A stretch of DNA of 64,000 nucleotides from Akkermansiaceae bacterium (GTDB lineage: Bacteria > Verrucomicrobiota > Verrucomicrobiia > Verrucomicrobiales > Akkermansiaceae): contig CAIXKE010000011.1 of assembly GCA_903919975.1 (NCBI GenBank), positions 25,992-89,991 of the forward strand. The letters are read 5' to 3'. Within the stretch, counting starts at the first letter, position 1. Each line of letters starts with the position of its first letter. The notes under the pieces are model-generated. The model saw only the letters and a list, made by a program, of their open reading frames with translations, had not been told where the DNA came from and ran no database searches. Below are positions 1-8,118 of the stretch, one piece after another. Both the position numbers and the translations under genes were made by a program.

Positions 1-734
1 GAAAAATCCTTGAGAATCTGGTCCAGCGTCAGATCCACACCCACGGTGACCCCGGTCTCAAACACGACACCTTGATGGCGCAGCAGATTCACCCGCCGCT
101 CCACGATTTCCTTCTCGAGCTTAAATGCCGGAATCCCGAACAACAAAAGCCCGCCCGGCAGCATCTGGCTTTCGAAGACAGTCACCGAGTAACCGAGTTG
201 AGAAAGTTCGTCCGCACAGGCCAGCCCGCCCGGTCCAGAGCCCACCACCGCCACCCGCTTTCCGTTAGGCGGTGCCACATCCACCCGCCCTTCACCATGG
301 GCGAGCGCGTATTCGTTGATAAATTTTTCGATCGCTCCGATGCAAATCGGTTCTTCACGCGATTGAATCACACAGGACCCTTCGCACAGGCGTTCCTGCG
401 GACACACCCGCGGGCAGATTTCCGGCATATTGCTAGTACTTCGGGAAATTTCAGCCGCCTCCAAATAGCGACCCTCCGCCGCCAGACCAAGCCACTCCGG
501 GATGCGGTTGTGCAGCGGGCAACCTTCAACGCAGGCCGGCTCGGCGCACTGAACGCAACGCGACGCCTGCTCGCGGATCGTCGCCTCATCGAACAGCGAA
601 TAGATCTCATGGAAGTCCGTGATCCGCTCATCCGCCTCGCGTTTGGGCTGCTCGGCATGATCCACCTCTCTCCAAGCAAACTTGGCCATTTTGGCGTGTG
701 TTGGCTCCTCATCCAGATCCATAGATAAACCCAT
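1..734 (-). CDS. gltD: Glutamate synthase (NADPH) small subunit, 5' part only
   Basis: The first 244 residues of a GltD-type flavoprotein; the gene runs off the left edge. GltD passes electrons from NADPH through FAD and 4Fe-4S clusters to the large subunit, which makes glutamate from glutamine and 2-oxoglutarate. Two cysteine clusters are visible, CVQCAEPACVEGC at residues 60-72 and CPRVCPQERLCEGSC at 107-121, followed by a dinucleotide-binding GSGPGG at 165-170. In-frame ATGs at 734, 722 and 689 are possible starts; no ribosome site decides between them. The same module occurs in related oxidoreductases such as PreT, so the exact partner is inferred. It diverges from the next gene across 77 bp. 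Confidence 0.88.
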   Translation of the reverse strand, partial: MGLSMDLDEEPTHAKMAKFAWREVDHAEQPKREADERITDFHEIYSLFDEATIREQASRCVQCAEPACVEGCPLHNRIPEWLGLAAEGRYLEAAEISRSTSNMPEICPRVCPQERLCEGSCVIQSREEPICIGAIEKFINEYALAHGEGRVDVAPPNGKRVAVVGSGPGGLACADELSQLGYSVTVFESQMLPGGLLLFGIPAFKLEKEIVERRVNLLRHQGVVFETGVTVGVDLTLDQILKDF

Positions 735-811
735 AGTTTTTTAATTCAAACTCCGCAATGCCTGAAATCAGAGTGGATGTCCGTGCGGGTGAGCCTTAAA
801 GTCCTCGCCAG

Positions 812-1852
812 ATGAACGCCGCCACCGATACCAACGACGCCGCTTTGCTGGGAGTTTTGCAGGAATCCACACCCTTCTCGAAGCGGCCCTTCGCCGATCT
901 CGGGAAACGCTGCGGCCTTACCGAAGAGGAAACCCTCTCCCGTGTGAAGGCCCTCAAAGACGCCAAAGTCATCCGCCAAATCAGCGCGATTTTCGACACC
1001 CGCAGCCTCGGTTACGCCTCCAGCCTCGTCGCAGCCAAGATCGCCCCGGAAAAACTCGACGCCGCCGTGGCCGTGATCAACTCCCACCCCGGTGTGAGCC
1101 ACAATTACCTGCGCAACCACGAATTCAACCTCTGGTACACCATCGCCGTGCCACCCACCAGCAAGCTCGGCCTCAACGGCACCATGGACCTACTCCACCA
1201 TCTATCCGGCGCGGAAACCACCCGACTGCTCCCAACACTCCGGCTTTTTAAAATCGGTGTTCGTTTCGATGTCGAGGGCGATGCAAAACCCGACGACCAA
1301 TCAACACCCGCTTACACCGAGGCCAACCGCCAGGAAGCCGCACCACTCACCGATAAGGAAATCGAATTCGTGCGCGTCATGCAGCGTGATCTCCCGATCA
1401 TCCCGGAACCCTTTGTCGCCATATCTAACGAACTAGAAATCTCTTTCGAAGAGGCCGAGTCCATGCACGCCAAGTTTCTAGCCACCGGCCGCATGCGCCG
1501 CTTCGCCGCCGTGCTCCATCACCGCAAGGCAGGTTTCGGCGCCAATGCCATGGGCGTCTGGGCCGGCCCGCAGGATGATCCGGAGGCCCTGAAAAAAATC
1601 GGCGAAACCATGGCCGGATTCCGCGCCGTCAGTCATGCCTATCAACGCCCAAGTTACACAGACTGGCCTTACAATCTTTTCACCATGGTCCACGGCAAGA
1701 GCGAAGAGGAATGCGAACAAACACTCGCCGCCATCGCAGAAGCCACCGGCATCCACGACCGCCACGCACTTTACTCCACCAAAGAATTCAAAAAAGTCCG
1801 AGTGAGATACTTCACCGATGAGGAAATGAAATGGGAACAAATCCACGCGTGA
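812..1852 (+). CDS. Siroheme decarboxylase, AhbA-AhbB type fusion (Lrp/AsnC family)
   Basis: A 346-residue protein made of two Lrp/AsnC-like halves (about residues 8-155 and 175-346). Each half has a helix-turn-helix-like region and an AsnC ligand-binding fold. The first half carries HNYLRNHEFNLWYT and the second carries SHAYQRPSYTDWPYNLFTM. Both match the His/Tyr/Arg signature of AhbA/AhbB/NirD-type siroheme decarboxylases, which remove two acetate carboxyls from siroheme to give didecarboxysiroheme, a step toward heme or heme d1. AhbA and AhbB are usually separate subunits; here both sit on one chain. A DNA-binding AsnC regulator is the alternative, but the signatures favour the enzyme. Confidence 0.8.
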   Translation: MNAATDTNDAALLGVLQESTPFSKRPFADLGKRCGLTEEETLSRVKALKDAKVIRQISAIFDTRSLGYASSLVAAKIAPEKLDAAVAVINSHPGVSHNYLRNHEFNLWYTIAVPPTSKLGLNGTMDLLHHLSGAETTRLLPTLRLFKIGVRFDVEGDAKPDDQSTPAYTEANRQEAAPLTDKEIEFVRVMQRDLPIIPEPFVAISNELEISFEEAESMHAKFLATGRMRRFAAVLHHRKAGFGANAMGVWAGPQDDPEALKKIGETMAGFRAVSHAYQRPSYTDWPYNLFTMVHGKSEEECEQTLAAIAEATGIHDRHALYSTKEFKKVRVRYFTDEEMKWEQIHA

Positions 1853-1871
1853 ATTCGTCCTCTTTACTCCC

Positions 1872-2621
1872 ATGAAATTCCCGTTCCCCATCATCGCCGC
1901 ATGGCTGCTCGCCACCGTCGTCCTGCCCGCCGCCCAACCACTCAACATCCTGTTCTTCACAGCGGATGACATGAACTACAATTCCACTGCGGTCTTCGAT
2001 GGACCGATCAAGGACCTTGCCCCCAATGTCGATCAACTCGCCTCTGAGGGCCCGCGCTTCGAACACGCCTACCCACCGTCGCGGTCTGCCAAACGGTGCG
2101 TCAAACGATGTTCTGAGACCTCTACCCACACCCCAGCGACTCGATGGGATTTTTCGGGGTCAAACCGGGCGAGCGCACACTCAATCAGCAACTTCGTGAT
2201 GCCGGATATTTGATCTCCCTCTTTGGCGAGGCCACCCATCTCCGGCCATGGGACCAATTCTGCTTCGATGTGGAAGATGACACCATCAGCCGCCGCCCGA
2301 CCAAACTCGCCGAGGCCACACGCTCGTTCCTGTGCAAAGCGCGCGAAGAAAGCTGCCCGTTTTTCCACAACGTCAATTGTTACGACCCCCACCGCCCGTT
2401 CATCGGCATGAAAGGCCCCGACGACCTAGCAGGTGGCGATACGCCCAGCCGCTATATCAAAACCGAAGAAATCACCGAAGTCCCCTTCGCCGATGCCTTC
2501 GCCCACCGCGACAACCAAGACCTCGTCCCCGCTGTGATCGAGAAAATGAAAAAGCAATATGAGGGTAAGAAAGACCAGACACTCAAGAATTTCAGATACG
2601 GGCCTAAAATTGATTCGGCCC
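1872..2621 (+). pseudogene. Broken sulfatase (formylglycine-dependent family)
   Basis: Starts with a signal peptide and the family opening LNILFFTADDMN, then breaks. After EHAY at about 2070 the reading frame shifts to a second frame, which continues with TVAVCQTVRQTM, a TGA stop at 2114-2116, and then sulfatase-like sequence (MGFFGV, TLNQQLRDAGY, FHNVNCYDPHRPF). The formylglycine motif C-x-P-S-R, needed for activity, reads C-Q-T-V-R. The coding similarity stops at about residue 240 of a normal 450-550, where a palindromic element begins. Frameshift, stop, lost catalytic motif and truncation together make this a pseudogene. Confidence 0.85.
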
Positions 2622-2705
2622 GGAGCGCTGGCTTCAGTCGGCGAGTCCCGGGGTATTTGGCGCTGTGGCTCTAAAAAAGAGTTCGCCGACTGAATCCAGC
2701 GCTCC
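2622..2705. repeat. Palindromic element, 24-bp arms, at the sulfatase break
   Basis: Left arm 2622-2645 and right arm 2682-2705 are reverse complements apart from two positions, around a 36-bp spacer. The element begins where sulfatase similarity ends, so it probably inserted into the gene or marks the deletion joint. It looks like a short non-autonomous palindromic repeat (REP or MITE-like). No transposase lies next to it. Copy number in the genome cannot be seen from here. Confidence 0.6.
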
Positions 2706-2824
2706 GTAAGATTCACCATCACATTCCGGTGGCAACTCTCCCAAGAAAACCCATTTCCCGATATATGCGCGAATGACACCGCGTTTTCCTTGCCCGTGCC
2801 GCATCGGCAAGCCACCTTCCGCGC

Positions 2825-4222
2825 GTGGCGGACGAACTGGAAGATGATCCAATGGGTGAATTGCTGCGGGCGCTGGAGGCATCCGACGCCTCCGCCTTGC
2901 TGGCTGCTGCCCAGGACATCCACTACGCCGACCTCGCGGCCCTCTACGAAAACCTCGATGACGAGAAGCGCGACCTTCTCGTCAAAACGATCGGCCCCGA
3001 ACTCGCGACCGATATGGTCGCCGAACTACCGGACACTCTCATCGAGGATGCCCTGAATCACTTCAAGCCAGCCCAACTCCGAGTGCTTCTTGGAAATCTC
3101 TCCGACGATGACCGGGTGGACGTTTTCCAAGTTGTCAGCGAGGAGGCCCAAGTCCGCTTTTTCAGCCTGCTCGGGCCGCGGGACAAAGAACTCACCCGCA
3201 ATCTTCTCAAATACGAAGAAGACACGGCGGGCGGACGGATGACCACCCAGATCGGCCGCATCACCGCCGATATGACCGTGAAACAGGCGATCACCGTGCT
3301 ACGCCGCGACCGCGATGATGCGGAAACACTTGCCCGGATTTTTGTCGTGGACATACAAGGCCGTCTCGTCGGAAAAATCCGCCTGCGGGATCTCGCATTC
3401 AGCACATGGGACACACCCATCGGCGATATCATGGACGAGGCGGATGAATATGTGCTCGCCACGGCCGACCAAGAAGAAGCCGCACGCACGCTTTCCAAAT
3501 ATGACCTTGTGGTACTGCCCGTGGTTGATGAATTCCACCATTTGTTAGGTGTGCTGACTTACGATGATGCCCTGGAAATTCTTCAGGAAGAATCCACCGA
3601 AGACATCGAAAAACTCGCCGCGATCAGCGGTGAGCAATCCGAGATTTCCTATCTCAACACGAGCGTCAAACTGCACTATCGTCGCCGTGTCGGCTGGCTC
3701 ATCGGCCTAGCCTTCATTTCGATTGCTTCGGGCTATGTGATGTTCCGTTTCAGCGAGACCTTGGAAAAAGCCTTCGTGCTTTCATTGTTCCTACCGATGG
3801 TCGTGGCGGCAGGCGGAAACTCCGGAGGCCAAGCCGCCACCATGGTGATCCGCGCCATGGCGCTGGGCGAAATCAGCGCCGGCAATGCCATGCGAATCGC
3901 TTGGAAAGAGGCGCGAACCGGCCTGTTTCTCGGTCTTTCGCTCGGCGTGGCCATCGCCGCTTTCATCGCCCTGCTTCTCCCCCAATTGCAGCAAGGAACC
4001 GGTGCCGCATTTGATTTCCCGCACCTCGCCGCCGCCGTGGCCGTGGCGATTACCGTGCAGGTTTTATCCGCCACCGTACTCGGCGCCTTACTGCCCATCT
4101 GCGCCCGTGCCATCAATCTAGATCCCGCCGTAGTCTCCTCCCCTTCCCTCGCATCCACCGTCGATGTCTCAGGCATGTTGATCTATTTCACGGTTGCGGG
4201 TTCGATTCTGAATTTACACTAA
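2825..4222 (+). CDS. mgtE: Magnesium transporter MgtE
   Basis: A 465-residue inner-membrane magnesium channel, close to the usual 450. Order: helical N domain (about 15-130), two CBS domains (about 135-255) that sense cytoplasmic magnesium, then five membrane helices from about 285. The signature GGNSGGQAATM and the DPAVVSSP segment with its pore-lining aspartate are present in the membrane part. The start is GTG at 2825; ATG at 2852 is an alternative with a weak GGAAGA upstream. The 3' end overlaps the convergent rarA by 9 bp. Confidence 0.93.
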   Translation: MADELEDDPMGELLRALEASDASALLAAAQDIHYADLAALYENLDDEKRDLLVKTIGPELATDMVAELPDTLIEDALNHFKPAQLRVLLGNLSDDDRVDVFQVVSEEAQVRFFSLLGPRDKELTRNLLKYEEDTAGGRMTTQIGRITADMTVKQAITVLRRDRDDAETLARIFVVDIQGRLVGKIRLRDLAFSTWDTPIGDIMDEADEYVLATADQEEAARTLSKYDLVVLPVVDEFHHLLGVLTYDDALEILQEESTEDIEKLAAISGEQSEISYLNTSVKLHYRRRVGWLIGLAFISIASGYVMFRFSETLEKAFVLSLFLPMVVAAGGNSGGQAATMVIRAMALGEISAGNAMRIAWKEARTGLFLGLSLGVAIAAFIALLLPQLQQGTGAAFDFPHLAAAVAVAITVQVLSATVLGALLPICARAINLDPAVVSSPSLASTVDVSGMLIYFTVAGSILNLH

Positions 4223-5590
4223 TGGAACTCCGGCGATCTGGCTTCGCCAAAAATCCAAGCGCTCCTTGATGCGTTTTTCCATCCCCTGGTCACCCGGATG
4301 GTAGTAGATTTTCCCTTCCGGCAAATAGGCCTGCGGAATATACGCCCCTTCATAATCATGGGCGTAAAGATACTCCATCGCGGATTCCGATTCGCCGGAT
4401 GCCGCGGCGAGTTTCTTGCGGGTATTCGTCCGTAAATGGACAGGCACCGCAAGCGTCCGACCGCTCTCAACATCCGCCATGGCCTGCCCCAACGCGGCAT
4501 AGGCGGTATTGGATTTCGGGGCGGTCGCCAAATAGACCGTGGCATGCGCCAACGGAATTCGCCCCTCGGGCATGCCGATGAATTCAAAAGCCGCATGCGC
4601 ATCCATCGCGATACGCAACGCATTGGAATCCGCCAAACCAATATCCTCCGACGCGGAAATCACCAACCGCCGCGAAATAAAACGCGGGTCCTCACCGGCA
4701 TGCAGCATTTTCGCCAACCAATAAAGCGCCGCGTCCGGATCGGAACCGCGGATCGATTTGATAAAAGCGGAAATCGTGTCGTGGTGCGCATCCCCGTGGG
4801 CATCATACACCACCGCCTTGCGTTGGATCGATTCCTCAGCGACTTCGAGCGTAATACGCAGCACCCCATCAGCACCGGGCGTGGTCAATACCGCCAATTC
4901 AAGCGCACTCAGCGCTTTCCTAACATCACCGTCGGATTTTTCCGACAAGTGGTTCAGCGCCGCGGGATCAGCGATCACTTCCAGCCCGCCAAACCCACGC
5001 TCCACATCAGTAAGCGCGCGTTCTAGCACATGGATGATATCCTCCACAGGCACCGGCTCCAGCTGGAAAATCTGTGAGCGCGAGACCAGCGGCGAGTTCA
5101 CATGAAAGTAGGGATTGTGAGTGGTCGCGCCGATGAATCTCACCACGCCGCGTTCGATGTGCGGCAACAGCACATCTTGCTGGGCCTTATTGAAACGATG
5201 AATTTCATCGATAAACAAAATCGTCGTTTCTCCCCGCAGATCGCGCCAAGTGCGGGCCTGATCGATCTTCGCCCGGATCTCAGCAACGTTCGATTCCACG
5301 CCATTGAGCGACTCGAACCTCGAACCGGTCGAACGGGCGATGACGCTGGCCAAAGTCGTTTTCCCGGTGCCCGGCGGCCCGTAGAAAATCAGGGAGGTAA
5401 AACAATCCGACTCAATCGCACGCCGCAGCAATTTACCCTCGGCGAGGATGTGCCGCTGACCGGCCACCTCATCAAGCGAGCGCGGCCGCATCCGCGCGGC
5501 CAGCGGCTCAGCTGGGTTCGGCTTGTGAGGCAAGGCGGCGGGAGTGCTAAAAAGATCGGACACGGTGGACGCCGGAAACCATCGACTCAC
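4214..5590 (-). CDS. rarA: Replication-associated recombination protein A (AAA+ ATPase)
   Basis: A 458-residue RarA/MgsA/WRNIP1 family ATPase that acts at stalled replication forks with single-strand DNA binding protein. Walker A GPPGTGKTT is at 71-79 and Walker B ILFIDEIHRF at 124-133, followed by the sensor GATTHNP. The C-terminal tetramerisation region contains the typical ALYWLAKMLHAGEDPRFI. GTG at 5590 was chosen because GAAGG lies about 5 bases upstream; GTG at 5563 would start the protein closer to the family's usual N-terminus. Confidence 0.93.
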   Translation of the reverse strand: MSRWFPASTVSDLFSTPAALPHKPNPAEPLAARMRPRSLDEVAGQRHILAEGKLLRRAIESDCFTSLIFYGPPGTGKTTLASVIARSTGSRFESLNGVESNVAEIRAKIDQARTWRDLRGETTILFIDEIHRFNKAQQDVLLPHIERGVVRFIGATTHNPYFHVNSPLVSRSQIFQLEPVPVEDIIHVLERALTDVERGFGGLEVIADPAALNHLSEKSDGDVRKALSALELAVLTTPGADGVLRITLEVAEESIQRKAVVYDAHGDAHHDTISAFIKSIRGSDPDAALYWLAKMLHAGEDPRFISRRLVISASEDIGLADSNALRIAMDAHAAFEFIGMPEGRIPLAHATVYLATAPKSNTAYAALGQAMADVESGRTLAVPVHLRTNTRKKLAAASGESESAMEYLYAHDYEGAYIPQAYLPEGKIYYHPGDQGMEKRIKERLDFWRSQIAGVPLV

Positions 5591-5831
5591 ATTCGCCTTC
5601 GCGCCAGTGTAAATGGTCCGGGTCGGTCATCCGAGCCCGCATCCTCGGGGATTTCGCGGGAAAACACGCATCGCTCCGCCTAATTTTCGGAGCCGACACC
5701 TGCCAGCTAATCGATTCCGTTAAACTATTTTGGATTCCTAATTTTTAAACAACTTTTAAACTTTGATCTTGCGATGGATGCTATTTTGCATTTTAAAAAC
5801 GATTAGCTGATTGCGCTAGACCATTCATGGC
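5591..5831. other. Intergenic, partly AT-rich
   Basis: No credible gene. Positions 5705-5810 are much richer in A and T than their surroundings, with several TTTTAAA-like runs. That would suit promoters for rarA on the minus strand or for the downstream RNA candidate on the plus strand. No clean -35/-10 pair was found. Confidence 0.4.
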
Positions 5832-5940
5832 TTGGTTGATGACCCGGGGGGGAAAGTTAACCAAATCAGGTCAGAGCCGTGAAGCTATATAAAAGCGCGC
5901 GTTGTGAAATCCGGGGGGAGTTCCAACGCGCGCCTTCTTT
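5832..5940 (+). ncRNA. Candidate small RNA with two G-rich hairpin loops
   Basis: Hairpin 1 has stem TTGGTT (5832-5837) with AACCAA (5859-5864). Hairpin 2 has a perfect 10-bp stem, 5895-5904 with 5924-5933, followed by CTTCTTTT. Both loops display the same word CCGGGGGG next to A. A 30-base linker contains ATCAGGTCAGAGCCGTGAAGC, which faintly recalls the SRP RNA apical region but lacks its GGAA tetraloop. No known family is assigned. On the opposite strand the loops would be C-rich, so direction is open. Confidence 0.3.
5891..5940. terminator. Bidirectional Rho-independent terminator
   Basis: A perfect 10-bp GC-rich stem (5895-5904 / 5924-5933) is flanked by AAAA before and CTTCTTTT after. 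It can therefore end transcripts in both directions. On the minus strand it follows the gpmI-TPR operon and is trailed by TTTTATATA. Confidence 0.7.
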
Positions 5941-5998
5941 TCGCCCGCAAACCGCCTATGGACTAAAATAGTCTATCGCCCAGCACCAAGGCGAAAAA

Positions 5999-6502
5999 TC
6001 ACGTCAGCGGCCCGATCCCTACTAAATCCCTATCCTCATCGGCCGCTTTAAGAAAAGATTCATCCATAGCGATCGCCTGTTTCAGGTGACTGCGAGCCCG
6101 GTTTGATTCTCCCAGCGTCCAGAGATAACAAGCCAGATTGTAATGGAAGATGGCCATTTCAAAGAGCGTCTTCGGCCCTCGAAGCAGCCAATGGCAGGCC
6201 GCCAAGGTGTCGCCCGTTTCGTGCAGACAAAATGCCGCCCGCAGGAAAAATACCGGCTCGTCCGCAACCTTGAGACATAACAGGCGCGCCGTGTCCGATG
6301 CCGGATTCCATGATTGACCAGCCATCTGGGCCGCCAACTTCAACTCCAGCACTTCGCGCCTGCTCCTGACATCCATCGGCAAGGCATCCAGCTCGACCAA
6401 AGCCTCATCGGCCAGTCCGAGCTCGAGCCAACCCGTGGCGGCACGCAGTATTCTCATCGCATCCATTCCGGCGAACATGAACATTTCGGGAATCCGATGC
6501 AA
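5999..6502 (-). CDS. TPR-like protein downstream of gpmI
   Basis: A 167-residue soluble helical protein with tetratricopeptide-type repeats, for example GLADEALVELDALP, HETGDTLAACHWLL and FHYNLACYLWTLGESNRA. No signal peptide. It begins 10 bp after the gpmI stop, so the two are almost certainly co-transcribed. The role is unknown; TPR proteins usually mediate protein contacts. A terminator follows at 5891-5940. Confidence 0.75.
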   Translation of the reverse strand: MHRIPEMFMFAGMDAMRILRAATGWLELGLADEALVELDALPMDVRSRREVLELKLAAQMAGQSWNPASDTARLLCLKVADEPVFFLRAAFCLHETGDTLAACHWLLRGPKTLFEMAIFHYNLACYLWTLGESNRARSHLKQAIAMDESFLKAADEDRDLVGIGPLT

Positions 6503-6512
6503 TCATTCAGAG

Positions 6513-8051
6513 TCATTTTTTAGCGAGCAGACTCTTGCCGGTCATTTCCTGCGGTTTGGGCAGGCCGAGCATGTCGAGCAGGGTCGGGGCTACATCGGCG
6601 AGGATGCCATCCTTGACTTGGCGAGTCGCCGCATCGGCCGCGACGTAGATGATTTCGACCAAATTGGTGGTGTGCGCGGTGTTCGGTGAGCCGTCCGGAT
6701 TGCGCATGTATTCGCAGTTTCCATGGTCCGCTGTGATCAGCAGTTTGCCGCCGAGGCGCAAGGTTTCCTCCACCACCGCCTTGACGCTGGCATCGATGGT
6801 TTCCACCGCCTTGATCGCAGCTTCCACCACGCCAGTATGGCCGACCATGTCCGGATTCGCGAAATTGAGAATGACCAGATCATAATCCTTGAGCTTCGAA
6901 ACCACGGTCGCAGTCACCTGCGGGGCACTCATTTCCGGCTTGAAATCATAGGTCGGCACGTCCTTGGGAGACGGGATGATGTAACGATCCTCACCGGGAT
7001 ACGGGGGCTCGACGCCGCCGTTGAAGAAATAGGTGACGTGCGGATATTTTTCCGTCTCGGCGATGCGCATTTGGGTTTTGCCGGCTGCGGCAGTGGTTTC
7101 CCCGAGTCCCATGGTCAGCGTCTGCGGACCGAAGACTACGGGGCAACCGAAGGTTTTGTCATATTCCGTGAGCGTGACGTAGTGGACTTTCGGCACAACC
7201 GAACGCTCAAATCCCTGAAAATCAGGCAGCAGGAAGGCCTCGGAAATCTCACGGGCACGATCCGAACGGAAGTTGAAGAACAACACCACATCACCATCGC
7301 GGACACGCTGAGTATCTGCCTCGCAAAAAATCATTGCCGGCATGAACTCATCGGTTTTGTCCATGCGGTAGTAATCGGCGACCGCCTCGCTGGCGAGGAC
7401 CGCACGCGTTTCGCCCTTGCCAAGCACGATGGCGTCCCAAGCGAGTTTCACGCGATCCCAGCGTTTATCGCGGTCCATCGCAAAATAACGACCGACCACC
7501 GTGGCGATGCGGGCACCACATTTGGCCGCCTCATCCTCCACCTTGGCGAGGTAGGCCTCGCCACCAGTCGGCGAAGTATCCCGACCATCGGTGATGGCAT
7601 GAATCATGACATCGGAGACCCCCGCTTGCTGCGCGAGCTTCACCATGGCGATGAGCTGGTCCTGATGGCTGTGAACCCCGCCATCGGACACCAAGCCGAT
7701 CAGATGCAAACGCGAGGATTTCGCCTTTTCCATGGCCTCGGCAAACACCGGATTACCCGCAAGTTCTCCGTCCTCAATGGCCTTGTTGATGCGCGTAAGA
7801 TCCTGATAAACAATCCGCCCGGCACCAAGATTGAGGTGCCCGACCTCCGAATTCCCCATCTGTCCGGGAGGCAGTCCCACATCCATGCCTGAGGCACTCA
7901 GAAATCCACGGGGATAAGGCGCGAGCACCTCGTCATGAAACGGCGTTTTCGCGAGCAGCACGGCGTTGCCGTCTTTGATTGCGGTTGCCTTCCCCCCGGG
8001 ATTTGCACCCCAGCCGTCGCGAATGATGAGCACTACTGGTTTCTTAGCCAT
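6513..8051 (-). CDS. gpmI: 2,3-bisphosphoglycerate-independent phosphoglycerate mutase
   Basis: A 512-residue cytoplasmic, metal-dependent enzyme converting 3-phosphoglycerate to 2-phosphoglycerate in glycolysis and gluconeogenesis. It belongs to the alkaline phosphatase superfamily. RDGWG at 11-15 holds the first metal aspartate, the nucleophile serine lies in MGNSEVGHLNLGAGR at about residue 68, and ITADHGN near 440 supplies late metal ligands. Length is typical (about 510). It lies downstream of rodA with a 67-bp gap and is followed by the TPR gene. Confidence 0.96.
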   Translation of the reverse strand: MAKKPVVLIIRDGWGANPGGKATAIKDGNAVLLAKTPFHDEVLAPYPRGFLSASGMDVGLPPGQMGNSEVGHLNLGAGRIVYQDLTRINKAIEDGELAGNPVFAEAMEKAKSSRLHLIGLVSDGGVHSHQDQLIAMVKLAQQAGVSDVMIHAITDGRDTSPTGGEAYLAKVEDEAAKCGARIATVVGRYFAMDRDKRWDRVKLAWDAIVLGKGETRAVLASEAVADYYRMDKTDEFMPAMIFCEADTQRVRDGDVVLFFNFRSDRAREISEAFLLPDFQGFERSVVPKVHYVTLTEYDKTFGCPVVFGPQTLTMGLGETTAAAGKTQMRIAETEKYPHVTYFFNGGVEPPYPGEDRYIIPSPKDVPTYDFKPEMSAPQVTATVVSKLKDYDLVILNFANPDMVGHTGVVEAAIKAVETIDASVKAVVEETLRLGGKLLITADHGNCEYMRNPDGSPNTAHTTNLVEIIYVAADAATRQVKDGILADVAPTLLDMLGLPKPQEMTGKSLLAKK

Positions 8052-8118
8052 GACGGCCCGCGTTTACCCCTACCCGCCCGCCCGGGCAAGTCTTGAAAGC
8101 GCTGTTTGCAATTACCGC

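Noticed and set aside
72..728. 218-codon plus-strand frame at the left edge
   Set aside because: The minus strand encodes GltD with both cysteine clusters in place.
5850..5890. Possible SRP (4.5S) RNA, from TCAGGTC...GAAGC
   Set aside because: The GGAA tetraloop and the symmetric loop of the SRP apical domain are missing, and the flanks do not pair as in SRP RNA.
6723..7892. 389-codon plus-strand open frame
   Set aside because: It lies antisense within gpmI, has His/Arg-rich composition and no recognisable motif.
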